From positions 4,353 to 51,318 of the forward strand of contig PLBY01000105.1 of assembly GCA_003134655.1 (NCBI GenBank): DNA of 46,966 nucleotides. Direction: 5' to 3'. Of this stretch, positions 7,016-16,488 are shown piece after piece. Source of the stretch: Acidobacteriaceae bacterium (GTDB taxonomy: Bacteria > Acidobacteriota > Terriglobia > Terriglobales > Acidobacteriaceae). Below the pieces are notes generated by a model, which saw only the letters and a list, made by a program, of their open reading frames with translations, searched no databases and was not told the origin of the DNA. Within the stretch, counting starts at the first letter, position 1; every line of letters begins with the position of its first letter. The position numbers were made by a program, and so were the translations under genes.

Positions 7016-9187
7016 GTGAAACGACACCGGATTCAGGTTGTAGTCGTCATCTTCCTCGCAAGCCTAATCGCAAGCGCTCAAGACACGCGCTTCCAACCCA
7101 CCGATCAGCAGATCCCCGCGCCCGATTGCCTGAGCGTGGCCGTGAAAGATCTCTGGTTCCCGGGCTCAAGGCTCTGCGGCCCCAACGAGCACGAAGCGTG
7201 GCTGGCCGACATCACCCACTGGCGCGACGAGCGCCGCATCCGTATCGGCTATGACGGCTCGCGTTACGACCGCCCCGAGTTCAAGTGGACGCAATCCAGC
7301 TTCATCCAGCCCCAGATGATGGTCCACGACCGCTACTTCTACGACCCCGTCGCAGGCAGGTACACCGTCGACCGCTACCTCGACGATCTGGACAAACGCT
7401 TCGGCGGAATTGATTCGGTCCTGATCTGGCCGACCTACCCGAACATGGGCATCGACAACCGCAATCAGCACGATCTGATTCGCAGCATGCCGGGCGGAGT
7501 CGCCGGCGTTCGCCAGATGATCGCCGATTTCCATCGCCGCGGCGTGCGCGTTCTATTCCCGATGATGATGTGGGATCAAGGCACACGTGCGCCGGATCGC
7601 TCCTGGCCCGAAGAAATCGCCGCGCTCATGGCCGAAGTTGGCGCCGACGGCATCAACGGCGACACCCAAGACGGCGTGCCTCTCGCCTTCTCACTCGCCG
7701 CCGACAAGTCTGGTCACCCGCTGGTGTTCGAGCCCGAAGGCGGTCCCTCCGACGAAGCTCTCGCCTGGAATCTGATGACCTGGGGCCAATACCAGTTTCC
7801 CTTCACGCCTCTGGTGGACAAATACAAATGGCTCGAGCCCCGCCACATGGTGAACATTTCCGACCGTTGGAACCGCGAAAAGACCAGCGACCTGCAGTTC
7901 GCTTTTTTCAACGGAGTCGGATGGGAGAGCTGGGAAGATATATGGGGCATCTGGAACGGAATCACTCCGCGCGACGCCGAAGCCACGCGCCGAGTCGCCA
8001 CCCTCGAGCGCGCGTTCGCTCCATTCTTAGTCAGCCGAGATTGGGAGCCCTTGGCACTGATGCTGCGCTACGGAGTCTATGCCAGCCGCTGGCCTCTCGC
8101 AGACCAAACTCTCTGGACGATCGTCAACCGCAACGAATACGACCTCGACGGCGATCAGATGGAAGTTGCTCCCACCCCCGGAACTCGCTACTTCGACGTT
8201 TATCACGGCGTCGAACTCAAGCCGCAGCCTCGCGGCGCAGAGCGCACGGTATTAAGTTTCTCCATTGAAGCCAAAGGATACGGCGCTATCCTCGCGACGA
8301 AAGTACCGGACGAAAAACTGCAGGGCCTGTTATCGAAGATGAAGCAGATGACCAGCGCTCCGCTGGCCAGCTATTCGCATGAATGGAAATTCCTTCCGCA
8401 GCAGATTGTGCCGATTCCGCCGACCGCACCCGTGACCGCTACTCCCGACGGCATGTTGAAGATTCCCGCAGCAGATTTCGACTTCGACGTTGCCGGAATT
8501 GAGGTCGAAGGTCTCAACGACATGGACGTTGACGTCCAGTATCCCTGGGAAGATTCGCCGCGACGCTTCCACTCGCATCCCCTGCACATCGATTCCTTCT
8601 ACATCGACAAGTACCCCGTCACCAACGCGCAGTTCAAGAAGTTCCTCGACGCCTCGCACTACCACCCGAAAGACGATTTGAATTTTCTTCGTGACTGGAA
8701 GAACGGAATCTTTCCCGACGGTTGGGAGAATCGCCCCGTAACGTGGGTCTCCCTCGAAGACGCGCGCGCCTACGCCGCCTGGGCGGGGAAGCGACTTCCT
8801 CACGAGTGGGAATGGCAGTACGCCGCCCAAGGCACCGACCGCCGCCTCTATCCCTGGGGCAACGAGTGGGACGCCAGCTCCGTCCCTGCGCCCGACAAGT
8901 CGCGCACCATGCGCCCGCCTGACGCTGTCGACGCACATCCCAAAGGCGCTAGCCCCTTCGGCGTAATGGACCTCGTCGGCAACGTCTGGCAGTGGACCGA
9001 GGAGTTCGTCGACGAGCACACCCGCGCCGGCATCATCCGTGGCGGCAACTACTACCAGCCGCAAGGCGCCATCTGGTACTTTCCCGAGGTGTACAAGCTC
9101 ACCGAGCACGGCAAACTGCTGCTGATGTCGCCCAGCATGGATCGTTCCGGAACTCTCGGCTTCCGTTGCGTGGTTGATGCGCGCTGA
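7016..9187 (+). CDS. Secreted TIM-barrel glycosidase-like protein fused to FGE/SUMF1-like domain
   Basis: 723 residues from a GTG preceded by an AGGAG box (spacing about 6); signal peptide through ASAQ near residue 22. Residues about 75-370 look like a glycosidase TIM barrel (GIDSVLIWPTYPNMGIDNRN, RGVRVLFPMMMWDQGT, VGADGINGDTQDG, where the Asp residues are candidate catalytic groups). A beta segment follows to about 470. Residues about 500-723 are an FGE-sulfatase (sulfatase-modifying factor) domain: YPVTNAQFKKFL, RPVTWVSLEDARAYAAWAGKRLPHEWEWQYAA, YPWGNEWD, LVGNVWQWTEEF, RGGNYY and GFRCV. The paired catalytic cysteines of true formylglycine-generating enzymes are not apparent, so a binding or other role is likely. 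Directly downstream of the six-hairpin protein (42-bp gap), probably one operon. Confidence 0.8.
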   Translation: MKRHRIQVVVVIFLASLIASAQDTRFQPTDQQIPAPDCLSVAVKDLWFPGSRLCGPNEHEAWLADITHWRDERRIRIGYDGSRYDRPEFKWTQSSFIQPQMMVHDRYFYDPVAGRYTVDRYLDDLDKRFGGIDSVLIWPTYPNMGIDNRNQHDLIRSMPGGVAGVRQMIADFHRRGVRVLFPMMMWDQGTRAPDRSWPEEIAALMAEVGADGINGDTQDGVPLAFSLAADKSGHPLVFEPEGGPSDEALAWNLMTWGQYQFPFTPLVDKYKWLEPRHMVNISDRWNREKTSDLQFAFFNGVGWESWEDIWGIWNGITPRDAEATRRVATLERAFAPFLVSRDWEPLALMLRYGVYASRWPLADQTLWTIVNRNEYDLDGDQMEVAPTPGTRYFDVYHGVELKPQPRGAERTVLSFSIEAKGYGAILATKVPDEKLQGLLSKMKQMTSAPLASYSHEWKFLPQQIVPIPPTAPVTATPDGMLKIPAADFDFDVAGIEVEGLNDMDVDVQYPWEDSPRRFHSHPLHIDSFYIDKYPVTNAQFKKFLDASHYHPKDDLNFLRDWKNGIFPDGWENRPVTWVSLEDARAYAAWAGKRLPHEWEWQYAAQGTDRRLYPWGNEWDASSVPAPDKSRTMRPPDAVDAHPKGASPFGVMDLVGNVWQWTEEFVDEHTRAGIIRGGNYYQPQGAIWYFPEVYKLTEHGKLLLMSPSMDRSGTLGFRCVVDAR

Positions 9188-9192
9188 TTCGT

Positions 9193-9259
9193 GGGCGGGC
9201 CACAAGCCCGCCCTCCCAATGTATACTCTGTGCTTTCCGCGAGCTGAAATCAGCTCGCG
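9193..9259. repeat. Two adjacent intergenic hairpins
   Basis: Right after the FGE-fusion stop: an 8-bp GC stem (9193-9200 with 9206-9213, 5-nt loop) and a perfect 10-bp stem CGCGAGCTGA/TCAGCTCGCG (9238-9247 with 9250-9259, 2-nt loop). Neither has a T-run. They may end the upstream transcript or be repetitive palindromes like others in this window. Confidence 0.6.
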
Positions 9260-9298
9260 CACCCGGACCGAGCCAACTCTGAACTGAGGAGATCGCCC

Positions 9299-10057
9299 AT
9301 GCAGAGCCGCATCACCGGCACCACCATGCCCGTCCTCGAATTTGCCCTTGACCCCAACGAGTCCATCATTTCCGAGGCTGGGGAACTTTCCTGGATGGGC
9401 AGTTCGATTCAGCTGACCACGCACACCCAGTTCGGTGGCGGAGGAGGCCTGTTCGGAGTGCTCAAGCGCGTGGCCGGCGGCGGCTCTCTCTTCATGACGG
9501 AATACCGCGCCATCGGCGTTCCGGGTGAGCTCGCCTTCGCCACCAAGCTACCGGGCCACATCGTCCCCGTGGAAGTCTCGCCGGGACACGAGTACATGAT
9601 TCACCGCCAGGGATTTCTCTGCGCCACGTCACAGATTCAGGTCGGCGTGGGCTTCCAGCAATCGCTGGGCGCCGGAATTTTCGGCGGCGACGGCTTCCTG
9701 CTGCAAAAGGTCAGCGGACAAGGCACCGCCTGGCTCGAACTCTCCGGAGAACTGGTGATGCGCGATCTTCAGCCCGGCGAGACCCTGCGCGTTCATCCCG
9801 GCCACGTCGGCGCGTTTCAGTCCAGCGTCTCGTTCCAGATCACGACCGTTCCCGGCATCAAGAACATGATCTTCGGCGGTGACGGAATCTTCCTGGCGGC
9901 ACTCACGGGCCCAGGCAGAATCTGGTTGCAGACGTTGCCCATCTCCCGACTGGCGCACGCGATCCAGCGCTATCTTCCCCACGAAGTTTCAAGACAGACC
10001 GTGGAAGGCGGCGTGGTCGGCGGGATCGTCGGCTCCATTCTCGACAACATGAAGTAA
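9299..10057 (+). CDS. AIM24 / TIGR00266-family protein
   Basis: 252 residues, ATG with a GAGGAG box 7-8 bases upstream. Begins with TMPVLEFALDPNESIISEAGELSWM, the typical opening of the AIM24 family, followed by the glycine-rich FGGGGGLFGVLKRVAGGGSLFMTEY loop and a double-stranded beta-helix fold; C-terminal GGVVGGIVGSILDNM. The mitochondrial homologue supports inner-membrane organisation; the bacterial role is unclear. Soluble, no signal peptide. Single gene, convergent with the phosphoesterase. Confidence 0.9.
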   Translation: MQSRITGTTMPVLEFALDPNESIISEAGELSWMGSSIQLTTHTQFGGGGGLFGVLKRVAGGGSLFMTEYRAIGVPGELAFATKLPGHIVPVEVSPGHEYMIHRQGFLCATSQIQVGVGFQQSLGAGIFGGDGFLLQKVSGQGTAWLELSGELVMRDLQPGETLRVHPGHVGAFQSSVSFQITTVPGIKNMIFGGDGIFLAALTGPGRIWLQTLPISRLAHAIQRYLPHEVSRQTVEGGVVGGIVGSILDNMK

Positions 10058-10169
10058 GCGCCACCGAATTCTCCGCCCCAGGCGGTCGACGCAACCCTGC
10101 CTTTGCGTTCACACATCAGCCAATGTGCAGCCGGTGAGGAGGGATGGAAGTAGCGCCAGCCACTAGGGC

Positions 10170-12362
10170 TCAGGGCCCCATGCTCGTAGGAGTGCACGGA
10201 TCGTGGCCCAGCGACGCTGGAGTCACCGGACTCGGAGGCACCGGCGGCGTAGCCCATGGGATGCCGCTGAAATCAAAGAAGTCCAATAGATCCGGCTGCG
10301 CGGCATCCCGAGGTGTCAGGTGCGCAGCACTACTGATAAAGCGGTTTTCGACAAACTTGATCACCGCCGTATGGTCCATCGGTGTGTGCGAAACATAATG
10401 GCGCCTGGTGAAAGGAGAGATGATCATGTTCGGCAAACGGAAGCCCAGTTGTGCGGCGAAACCCTGGATAGCCGGAGCGTCAGCCGAGTTCGCACCGGGA
10501 TCATCAGGACCCAGGTCGCAATGCAGTGTCGCCGCGCCTCCGGTTGGCAGGCACGGGAAGTAGCTATCGGCGTTTACGGCGATTTGCGCGATATCCGGGA
10601 TCGTTCCCAGTGCGGCATCGGTGTTGTCGTTAGAGTGGCCAGGCACGGGCGGGACATGATCGTAGGGCCCTCCACCTTCGTCGTAGCTTAGAAAGAAGAC
10701 CGAATCCTTCCAGGCAGGACTAGCCATGAAAGAGTTCAGAATACTCGCAACCTGCACCTGACCGGACAGAATCGATTGGCCCGATCCGGGATGTTCGTCG
10801 TTATTGCCATAACCGGCTTCAATAAACGCAAAACTGGGAAGCGTTCCGCTGGTGAGATCGGTGAAGAAAACGGACAGCGGAGCGATGTGGGTCGGATCGA
10901 TGCAGAAGGAGTTCGTCGTATCGCCCACCACGCTCGATGCCTGGGTGACGCCCGTACATGGCGCGCCCGATGGGTTCTCGTACAAGAATTGATACGAGTA
11001 CGTCAAGTCGGAGAAGGTAGTCGCCGGATAGTAAACGCTCGCCGAGCCCGAACATTCATCATCGTTGAGGCAAAAGCCGTCGGTGACGGTGTAGTACACC
11101 TTCCACGACACTTTGGCCTGGTCCAGTTCCTCAAAAATCGTTGGAATATCGAGCTGCGCGAGGTGGTCGTCATTGCCCGGGTCGTTGACCAGGCCCTGGG
11201 TCGTGCCGGCCGTGAAGGTCGCGATGCGGTTGGGAATACTCTTGCTTGATACCGGCGAAAACCAGCGATCCGACAACGCGAATTGAGAGGCCATGAAGTA
11301 GTAATAGTTGAGGAAGCCTTGATCGTAGTATCCCATGGCGCGCTGGCCGGTCAGATCGGTGAAATTACCGGAGCAAGTACCGGAAGCCACGCAGTTCTTG
11401 GCAAAGCCTTCCGCCGTGTGGACAAAGCCATCCATCAGGATCGGGCGGGTCAGGAGGAAATCGTAGCGGTTGACGTCACCATAGCTTTCCAGCCAGGCCG
11501 AGCTCACATCGTCGATGCACGTGCTGGTGAACTTGAAAAGCCCGAAAGGGTTGCCTTCATCGTCGAGGTTGGTAATCTTGGTCAGCTTATCGTCGATGCC
11601 ATCCACTTCATAGTCCTTGCCGTCATCTCCGATATTCCAGCCCAGGGCGTTGCGGTAAGGGTTCAGCATGCCGAAATAAGAGTCAAAGGTGCGGTTCTCC
11701 TGCAGCATGAAGATGACATGGTCAATGGATTGGAGGTTGCCTGCCGGTGCCACAGTTACGGTCGTAGTGGCCGAGACCTGTCCCCCGGCTCCGATTGCGG
11801 CCGCCGTGTAGGTGGTAGTGACTGTAGGGCTGACGGCTTGCGTGCCGCCGTTGGCTTGCAAGTTGTACGCGCTGCCATCCGTTCCCGTTACCGTCACCTG
11901 CGTAGCGTTGGTCGCAGTAACGGTTAGAGTCGACGAGTTCCCGGAGGTGATCGAAGCGGGATTCGCGGTGATACTGACGGTCGGCGCTGGATTCTTTGGT
12001 ACCACCGTCACCGTCATGCTGGCCGAGACCTGTCCCCCGGTTCCGATTGCGGCCGCCGTGTAGGTAGTAGTCGCCGCCGGGCTGACGGCTTGCGTGCCTC
12101 CGTTCGCTTGCAAGTTATACGAACTGTGATCCGTACCGGTGACCGTCACCTGAGAGGCATTGGTCGCAGTAACCGTCAGGGTGGAAGAACTCCCGGAGGA
12201 AATCGAACTTGGGCTAGCGGAGATGTTGACTGTCGGCGAAGGTGGAGTAGCCGCTACGAGTCCGCGACATCCGCTAAACAGCAGAGATAACGCAAGACTG
12301 GATAGGAGCGCGGTCAGGGAAAGAGCCCGGGAGAAGGACCGGGGAACACGAATCTCAGTCAA
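10170..12362 (-). CDS. Phospholipase C / acid phosphatase-family phosphoesterase, lipoprotein with two Ig-like repeats
   Basis: 730 residues from a TTG start that has a GAGGAG box about 6 bases upstream. Lipobox LFSGC puts the lipidated Cys at residue 32, so it is membrane-anchored. Residues about 43-205 are two Ig-like repeats of about 84 residues (PTVNISASP..., PTVSITANP...). The phosphoesterase domain (PF04185 type) starts at IDHVIFMLQENRTFDSYFG near residue 212 and ends with HTPMDHTAVIKFVENRF near 680, as in bacterial phospholipases C and AcpA-like acid phosphatases. Other conserved pieces are FLSYDEGGGPYDHVPP and FIEAGYGNNDEHPG. Substrate (phospholipid or phosphate monoester) is undetermined; a role in phosphate scavenging is plausible. 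Confidence 0.9.
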   Translation of the reverse strand: MTEIRVPRSFSRALSLTALLSSLALSLLFSGCRGLVAATPPSPTVNISASPSSISSGSSSTLTVTATNASQVTVTGTDHSSYNLQANGGTQAVSPAATTTYTAAAIGTGGQVSASMTVTVVPKNPAPTVSITANPASITSGNSSTLTVTATNATQVTVTGTDGSAYNLQANGGTQAVSPTVTTTYTAAAIGAGGQVSATTTVTVAPAGNLQSIDHVIFMLQENRTFDSYFGMLNPYRNALGWNIGDDGKDYEVDGIDDKLTKITNLDDEGNPFGLFKFTSTCIDDVSSAWLESYGDVNRYDFLLTRPILMDGFVHTAEGFAKNCVASGTCSGNFTDLTGQRAMGYYDQGFLNYYYFMASQFALSDRWFSPVSSKSIPNRIATFTAGTTQGLVNDPGNDDHLAQLDIPTIFEELDQAKVSWKVYYTVTDGFCLNDDECSGSASVYYPATTFSDLTYSYQFLYENPSGAPCTGVTQASSVVGDTTNSFCIDPTHIAPLSVFFTDLTSGTLPSFAFIEAGYGNNDEHPGSGQSILSGQVQVASILNSFMASPAWKDSVFFLSYDEGGGPYDHVPPVPGHSNDNTDAALGTIPDIAQIAVNADSYFPCLPTGGAATLHCDLGPDDPGANSADAPAIQGFAAQLGFRLPNMIISPFTRRHYVSHTPMDHTAVIKFVENRFISSAAHLTPRDAAQPDLLDFFDFSGIPWATPPVPPSPVTPASLGHDPCTPTSMGP
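11769..12250 (-). repeat. 252-bp tandem repeat encoding Ig-like domains
   Basis: Two in-frame copies of an 84-codon unit inside the phosphoesterase gene; the shared segment GGCCGAGACCTGTCCCCCGG (plus strand) occurs at 11769 and 12021. The copies are highly similar in DNA, indicating recent duplication or conversion. Confidence 0.8.
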
Positions 12363-12770
12363 GGCTTCTCCTCAAAATACTTCCGTCGCGGGGCGCGGCA
12401 AAACAGAACCTGAATCAGAGCCCGTGCCGGACTGGGCGTTTCCGGCTGGCGTCGCAATTGCGGGCCAGATTCTCTCGATACCGAATCGCCCAAAGATGTT
12501 TTCATCGGGGAAAACGTGGAACAAACCGCAAACTCCAGTTGCTCGATCGAGTGACCACTCCGGCCACTCTCCCTCTACGAATCACAAACCTAGCAGACCT
12601 TGCGCGCCAAATATGGTCAAAACGGAACACTCGCGCGGCACACACCCCGTTCGAGATCACCCGTTACGGCACTCGACGGGTCATCTTTCTTCCTAACACT
12701 CATGCGGTGTCACGCTCCTGCTGCCGGATATCTCAGGTAAACTATCCCTGATCCCTTACGCCTTAGCAAA
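12363..12770. other. Divergent intergenic region, 408 bp
   Basis: Lies between the minus-strand phosphoesterase and the plus-strand GT2, so it should hold promoters for both. The GAGGAG ribosome-binding site of the phosphoesterase is at its left edge. I see no convincing consensus promoter, palindromic operator or RNA gene. Confidence 0.4.
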
Positions 12771-13577
12771 ATGATCAACGGCAAGCGCATCGCGGTCGTC
12801 ATGCCCGCCTACAACGCGGAGAAGACTCTTCAGGCCACAGTGGGAGAAGTGCCGGAGTTGGTGGACGTCTGCATTCTGGTCGACGATCACAGCAAAGATC
12901 AGACCGTGGATCTCGCCCACCGCCTGGGCTTACTGGTTTTCCAGCATGACCGCAACTACGGCTACGGACGCAATCAGCAGACCTGCTATCGCGAGGCGCT
13001 GGCCGCGGGCGCCGATGTCGTCATCATGCTGCATCCCGACTATCAGTACACACCGCTGCTCATCACCGCGATGGCCAGCATGGTCGCCTACGACGTCTAT
13101 GACGTTGTGCTGGGATCGCGCATCATCGGCGGCCGCGCCATGCTCGGTGGCATGCCGATTTACAAATACATCGCGAACCGCCTGCTCACCGCTTTCGAAA
13201 ATCTATTTCTGGGCGTCAAGCTTTCCGAGTACCACACCGGGTACCGCGCCTTCAGCCGCAAGGTGCTCACCGATTTGCCGTTGCTGGAAAACTCCGACGA
13301 CTTCGTCTTCGACAATCAGATGCTCGCCCAGTGCGTGCACTTCGGCTTTCGCATCGGAGAAGTTTCCTGCCCCACGAAATATTTCGAAGAGGCCTCGTCG
13401 ATCAATTTCCGACGTAGCGTCGAGTACGGCTTTGGTGTCCTGGCCACGACCCTGGAGTTTGCCCTGCAAAGATTCGGCCTGATTCACCTGCCGCGCTTCA
13501 GCGACAAAGGCCGTAAACTCGGCGATGGCGGCGAGACCTACTACGCAGCGCGTACGGACACCGTGCGTCCGGCCTGA
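12771..13577 (+). CDS. Family-2 glycosyltransferase, DPM-like, soluble
   Basis: 268 residues. GT-A fold: [11 protein letters not shown] (8-18), [10 protein letters not shown] (44-53), the donor-site region HPDYQY near 93, then [12 protein letters not shown] and [10 protein letters not shown], the acceptor-loop signature of dolichol/polyprenyl-phosphate mannosyltransferase-like enzymes. There are no membrane helices at the C-terminus. Such enzymes charge a polyprenyl phosphate with a hexose that GT-C transferases then use; two GT-C-like genes follow at once, which fits that model. No good ribosome-binding site precedes the ATG. Confidence 0.9.
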   Translation: MINGKRIAVVMPAYNAEKTLQATVGEVPELVDVCILVDDHSKDQTVDLAHRLGLLVFQHDRNYGYGRNQQTCYREALAAGADVVIMLHPDYQYTPLLITAMASMVAYDVYDVVLGSRIIGGRAMLGGMPIYKYIANRLLTAFENLFLGVKLSEYHTGYRAFSRKVLTDLPLLENSDDFVFDNQMLAQCVHFGFRIGEVSCPTKYFEEASSINFRRSVEYGFGVLATTLEFALQRFGLIHLPRFSDKGRKLGDGGETYYAARTDTVRPA

Positions 13578-13601
13578 AACCCCGCGGCCTTGTTCCTTGG
13601 A

Positions 13602-15134
13602 ATGTCAGAATCTCCGCAAAATCCGCCCCGCCGTTGGTTGGGCCAGGGCGATTTCTCCGCCACGAATCTGCTGCTGCTGGCCCTGCTCACCGTGCTTGCA
13701 TTTTTGGTGATGGGATATCATCCCGGTCTTGAGGACGATGCGTTTTACCTGGCCGCGATCAAGCGCAATCTGAACCCGGCGCTGTTTCCGCACGACGCTG
13801 AATTCTTCCGGCTGCAGTTTCAGGCGACGATTTTCGACAAGCTCATCGCATGGTCGGTCCGCCTCAGTCACGTGCCGTTGGCGTGGGCGGTCTTGCTGTG
13901 GCAGTTCGCCGCTATTTTTTTCCTGCTCCACGGTTGTTGGCGGATCAGCCGCCGATGCTTCTCCCAGCCTCAAGCGCAGTGGGCCGCGGTTGCTACTGTT
14001 GCCGTCCTGCTCACCCTTCCCGTGTCCGGCGTCGGCATCACGCTCGCCGATCAGTACCTTCACCCGCGCACACTCGCGACGGCCGCAATCCTCGCGGCCA
14101 TCGTTGCCGTCCTCGACCGTCGCCTCTGGCTTGCCGGAACTCTGCTCGCCTTCGCTTTCGCCGTCCACGCGATCATGGCGATCTTCGGAATATCTTTTTG
14201 CGCGTTCCTGCTCTGGAACCAGCGTGAAGCCTTGCCGCGTCGCGCATCCTCATTGCCCGTGGCAGCCGCGCTTCTTCCGCTGGGATGGATCTTCGAGCCC
14301 GCTTCCGACGCGTGGCGACAAGCGGCTTCCACCCGCAGCTTCTATTTTCTGTCGCATTGGGAGTGGTACGAGTGGCTGGGCGTGTTCGGCCCGCTCGTCC
14401 TCCTATTTGTCGGTCGACGATTCGTGCCGCGCAAACAGCAAGAGGGCTCCACTCTGTTAACCGTCACTAACAGCCTCCTCTACTACGGCATCTTTCAAAC
14501 TTTGGTCGGACTGCTTGTCATGCTTCCGCCAAGCCTCGAGCGCCTGCGCCCGTTTGAACCGATGCGTTACCTGCACCTGCTCTACCTGCTCTTCTTCCTA
14601 ATCGCGGGAGGGCTTCTAGGCCGCTACATCCTCGACCACAAGATTTACCGCTGGCTATTGCTTTTTATTCCTCTAGGCGCGGGCATGTTTTATGCCCAGC
14701 GCCAGATGTTTCCCGCAACTGCTCATCTGGAGTTACCCGGCGCCGCGCCGCAGAATCCCTGGCTGCAAGCCTTCGCCTGGATCCGTCAGAGCACGCCAGT
14801 CGACGCCCTGTTCGCGCTCGATCCCCATTACGTGACACTCCCGGGTGAGGACTACCATGGATTCCGCGCCCTCGCCGAACGCAGCGTGCTCGCCGACTAC
14901 GAAAAAGACGGCGGCATGGCCGCCCGTGTCCTGCGTCTGGCCCCGCGCTGGCTCAAGGAAGTAACCGCGCAGGCCGGCTGGCAGAATTTTCAAGCAGCCG
15001 ATTTCCAGCGCCTGAAGCAAGAGTTCGGCGTAACGTGGGTGATTCTCTCGAGCACCGCGCCGGCTGATGAAAGCAGGCAATTCATGATGTGCCCATATCG
15101 CAACGTCCAGCTCCAAGTGTGCCGTCTATACTAG
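13602..15134 (+). CDS. Polytopic membrane protein, GT-C glycosyltransferase-like
   Basis: 510 residues from the ATG at 13602; a TTG at 13590 is an alternative. About ten membrane helices, with the acidic first loop LEDDAFYLAAIKRNL near residue 45, as in GT-C enzymes where an acidic residue in the first periplasmic loop is the base. A C-terminal periplasmic region (about 380-510) contains AFAWIRQSTPVDALFALDP and the end AAPADE...CRLY. It starts 24 bp after the GT2 stop, so is likely co-transcribed. Probable lipid-linked sugar transferase; acceptor unknown. Confidence 0.75.
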   Translation: MSESPQNPPRRWLGQGDFSATNLLLLALLTVLAFLVMGYHPGLEDDAFYLAAIKRNLNPALFPHDAEFFRLQFQATIFDKLIAWSVRLSHVPLAWAVLLWQFAAIFFLLHGCWRISRRCFSQPQAQWAAVATVAVLLTLPVSGVGITLADQYLHPRTLATAAILAAIVAVLDRRLWLAGTLLAFAFAVHAIMAIFGISFCAFLLWNQREALPRRASSLPVAAALLPLGWIFEPASDAWRQAASTRSFYFLSHWEWYEWLGVFGPLVLLFVGRRFVPRKQQEGSTLLTVTNSLLYYGIFQTLVGLLVMLPPSLERLRPFEPMRYLHLLYLLFFLIAGGLLGRYILDHKIYRWLLLFIPLGAGMFYAQRQMFPATAHLELPGAAPQNPWLQAFAWIRQSTPVDALFALDPHYVTLPGEDYHGFRALAERSVLADYEKDGGMAARVLRLAPRWLKEVTAQAGWQNFQAADFQRLKQEFGVTWVILSSTAPADESRQFMMCPYRNVQLQVCRLY

Positions 15135-15169
15135 GAAAGCAGCGCCAAAAACAGTAGCGCAAGAAGAAA

Positions 15170-15216
15170 GTAGCGCCGGCGTCCCGCCGGCTGTCGCGGG
15201 GGCGTCCCGCCCGCGC
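15170..15216. repeat. REP-like palindromic repeat, GTAGCGCCGGC family (copy 1)
   Basis: Starts GTAGCGCCGGCGTCCCGCCGG and continues as TGTCGCGGGGGCGTC; two short hairpins in tandem. Related copies lie at 16485-16547 and 30984-31080, always between genes. Confidence 0.75.
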
Positions 15217-15234
15217 ATCCAGCGTCCTGAACGA

Positions 15235-16488
15235 ATGCCGACAGAGCCTTCCCCAAAACGCGCTCAACCATACGTCCTGATGGTGCTCGTCGCCCTCGCC
15301 GTCCGCCTCGCCGTAATCCCCTTCACCTACCACGAATGGATGGACCCTTTTGTCCTTGAGCACTGGGCCTTCGGTCTGATCGCGCGCTCCATCGCCTCCG
15401 GCCACGGCTTCGGCAGCCCACTCGCTGACACAGGATTGTCCGCGCTCTTGCCGCCGGTGTATTCGTACTTGCTCGCAGGCATATTCAAAGTCTTTGGCAT
15501 CGAGACCCGCGCCTCGGTGCTCGCGGCCTTGTCGTTGAACAGCTTGTTCTCGGCGCTGACCTGCATTCCAGTTTTCCTCCTGGCGCGACAAGCTTTCGGC
15601 CAGCGAGTGGCGAAGTGGGCAGGCTGGGGATGGGCATTCTCTCCCTACGGCGTGTATTACGGAGCCGACTGGGCGTGGTCCACGTGCCTGGTCACGCTCG
15701 AACTGTGCTGCCTGTTTCTGTTTGCCCGGCGCCTGGAGAACTCTTCACGGAAGCGCGACTGGATTCTGTTCGGCGCTCTCTGCGGCGTGTCCGCGCTCAC
15801 CGAGCCGGTTGTGATGTCCGTCCTTCCGCTGCTTGGGATCTGGACTCTCTACCGTCGCTACCGATTGGCGCGCCCGTGGAAAGCTCAGATGATCGCTGTC
15901 GCCCTCGCCGGAGTCGCAACGCTCTCGCCCTGGCTCGTGCGCAACTACATGCTCTTCCACAAGTTCATTCCTGTGCGCAGCGGCTACGGACTCGAACTCT
16001 ACATCGGCAACAACGGCTACACCCAGCACTGGGTCAACCGTACTCTGCATCCCAACCACAGCGATGCCGAACTTTCTGAATACGAACGCGTGGGTGAGGT
16101 CGCCTACATGGACCACAAGATGCAGCAGGCGAAAGGCTACATCCGCAGCCACCCGGCATGGTTTGCATGGATGACGTTCCGCCGCATCGTCTACATGTGG
16201 ACCGGCTACTGGAGCTTCGACGCCGCCTACCTGAAAGACGAGCCGCTCGATCCGCCCAACATTTTCGTCAACACGACCATGTCGATCCTTGGACTATGGG
16301 GCCTGCGGCGCGTCTGGCAACGCGATCGCTCGCTAGGGGTGCGCTTTGCCATCGTGCTGCTGTTCTTCCCGCTGACCTATTACTTCTCTCATCCCGAGAC
16401 CTATTATTTCCGTCCCGTCGATCCGCTCATCGTGGTTCTCGCGGCGGTAGCCGTGGCGGGGCGATCGAACCAAGACGCCGCAGCGTAG
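15235..16488 (+). CDS. GT-C / ArnT-like glycosyltransferase (PMT-type), membrane
   Basis: 417 residues with about nine membrane helices. The first external loop has the acidic motif HEWMDPFVLEHWAFGLIARSI near residue 40 and GLSALLPPVYSYLLAGIFKVFG near 75, the layout of family 39/ArnT-like enzymes that move sugars from polyprenyl phosphate to lipids or proteins. HPETYYFRPVDPLIV is near the C-terminus. It is flanked on both sides by GTAGCGCC repeats. Third gene of the GT2/GT-C group and presumably acts with the GT2; the acceptor is not inferable. Confidence 0.85.
   Translation: MPTEPSPKRAQPYVLMVLVALAVRLAVIPFTYHEWMDPFVLEHWAFGLIARSIASGHGFGSPLADTGLSALLPPVYSYLLAGIFKVFGIETRASVLAALSLNSLFSALTCIPVFLLARQAFGQRVAKWAGWGWAFSPYGVYYGADWAWSTCLVTLELCCLFLFARRLENSSRKRDWILFGALCGVSALTEPVVMSVLPLLGIWTLYRRYRLARPWKAQMIAVALAGVATLSPWLVRNYMLFHKFIPVRSGYGLELYIGNNGYTQHWVNRTLHPNHSDAELSEYERVGEVAYMDHKMQQAKGYIRSHPAWFAWMTFRRIVYMWTGYWSFDAAYLKDEPLDPPNIFVNTTMSILGLWGLRRVWQRDRSLGVRFAIVLLFFPLTYYFSHPETYYFRPVDPLIVVLAAVAVAGRSNQDAAA

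Noticed and set aside
8330..9424. Minus-strand frame of 364 codons
   Set aside because: Antisense to the FGE-like domain and crosses the intergenic hairpins; typical GC-rich shadow.
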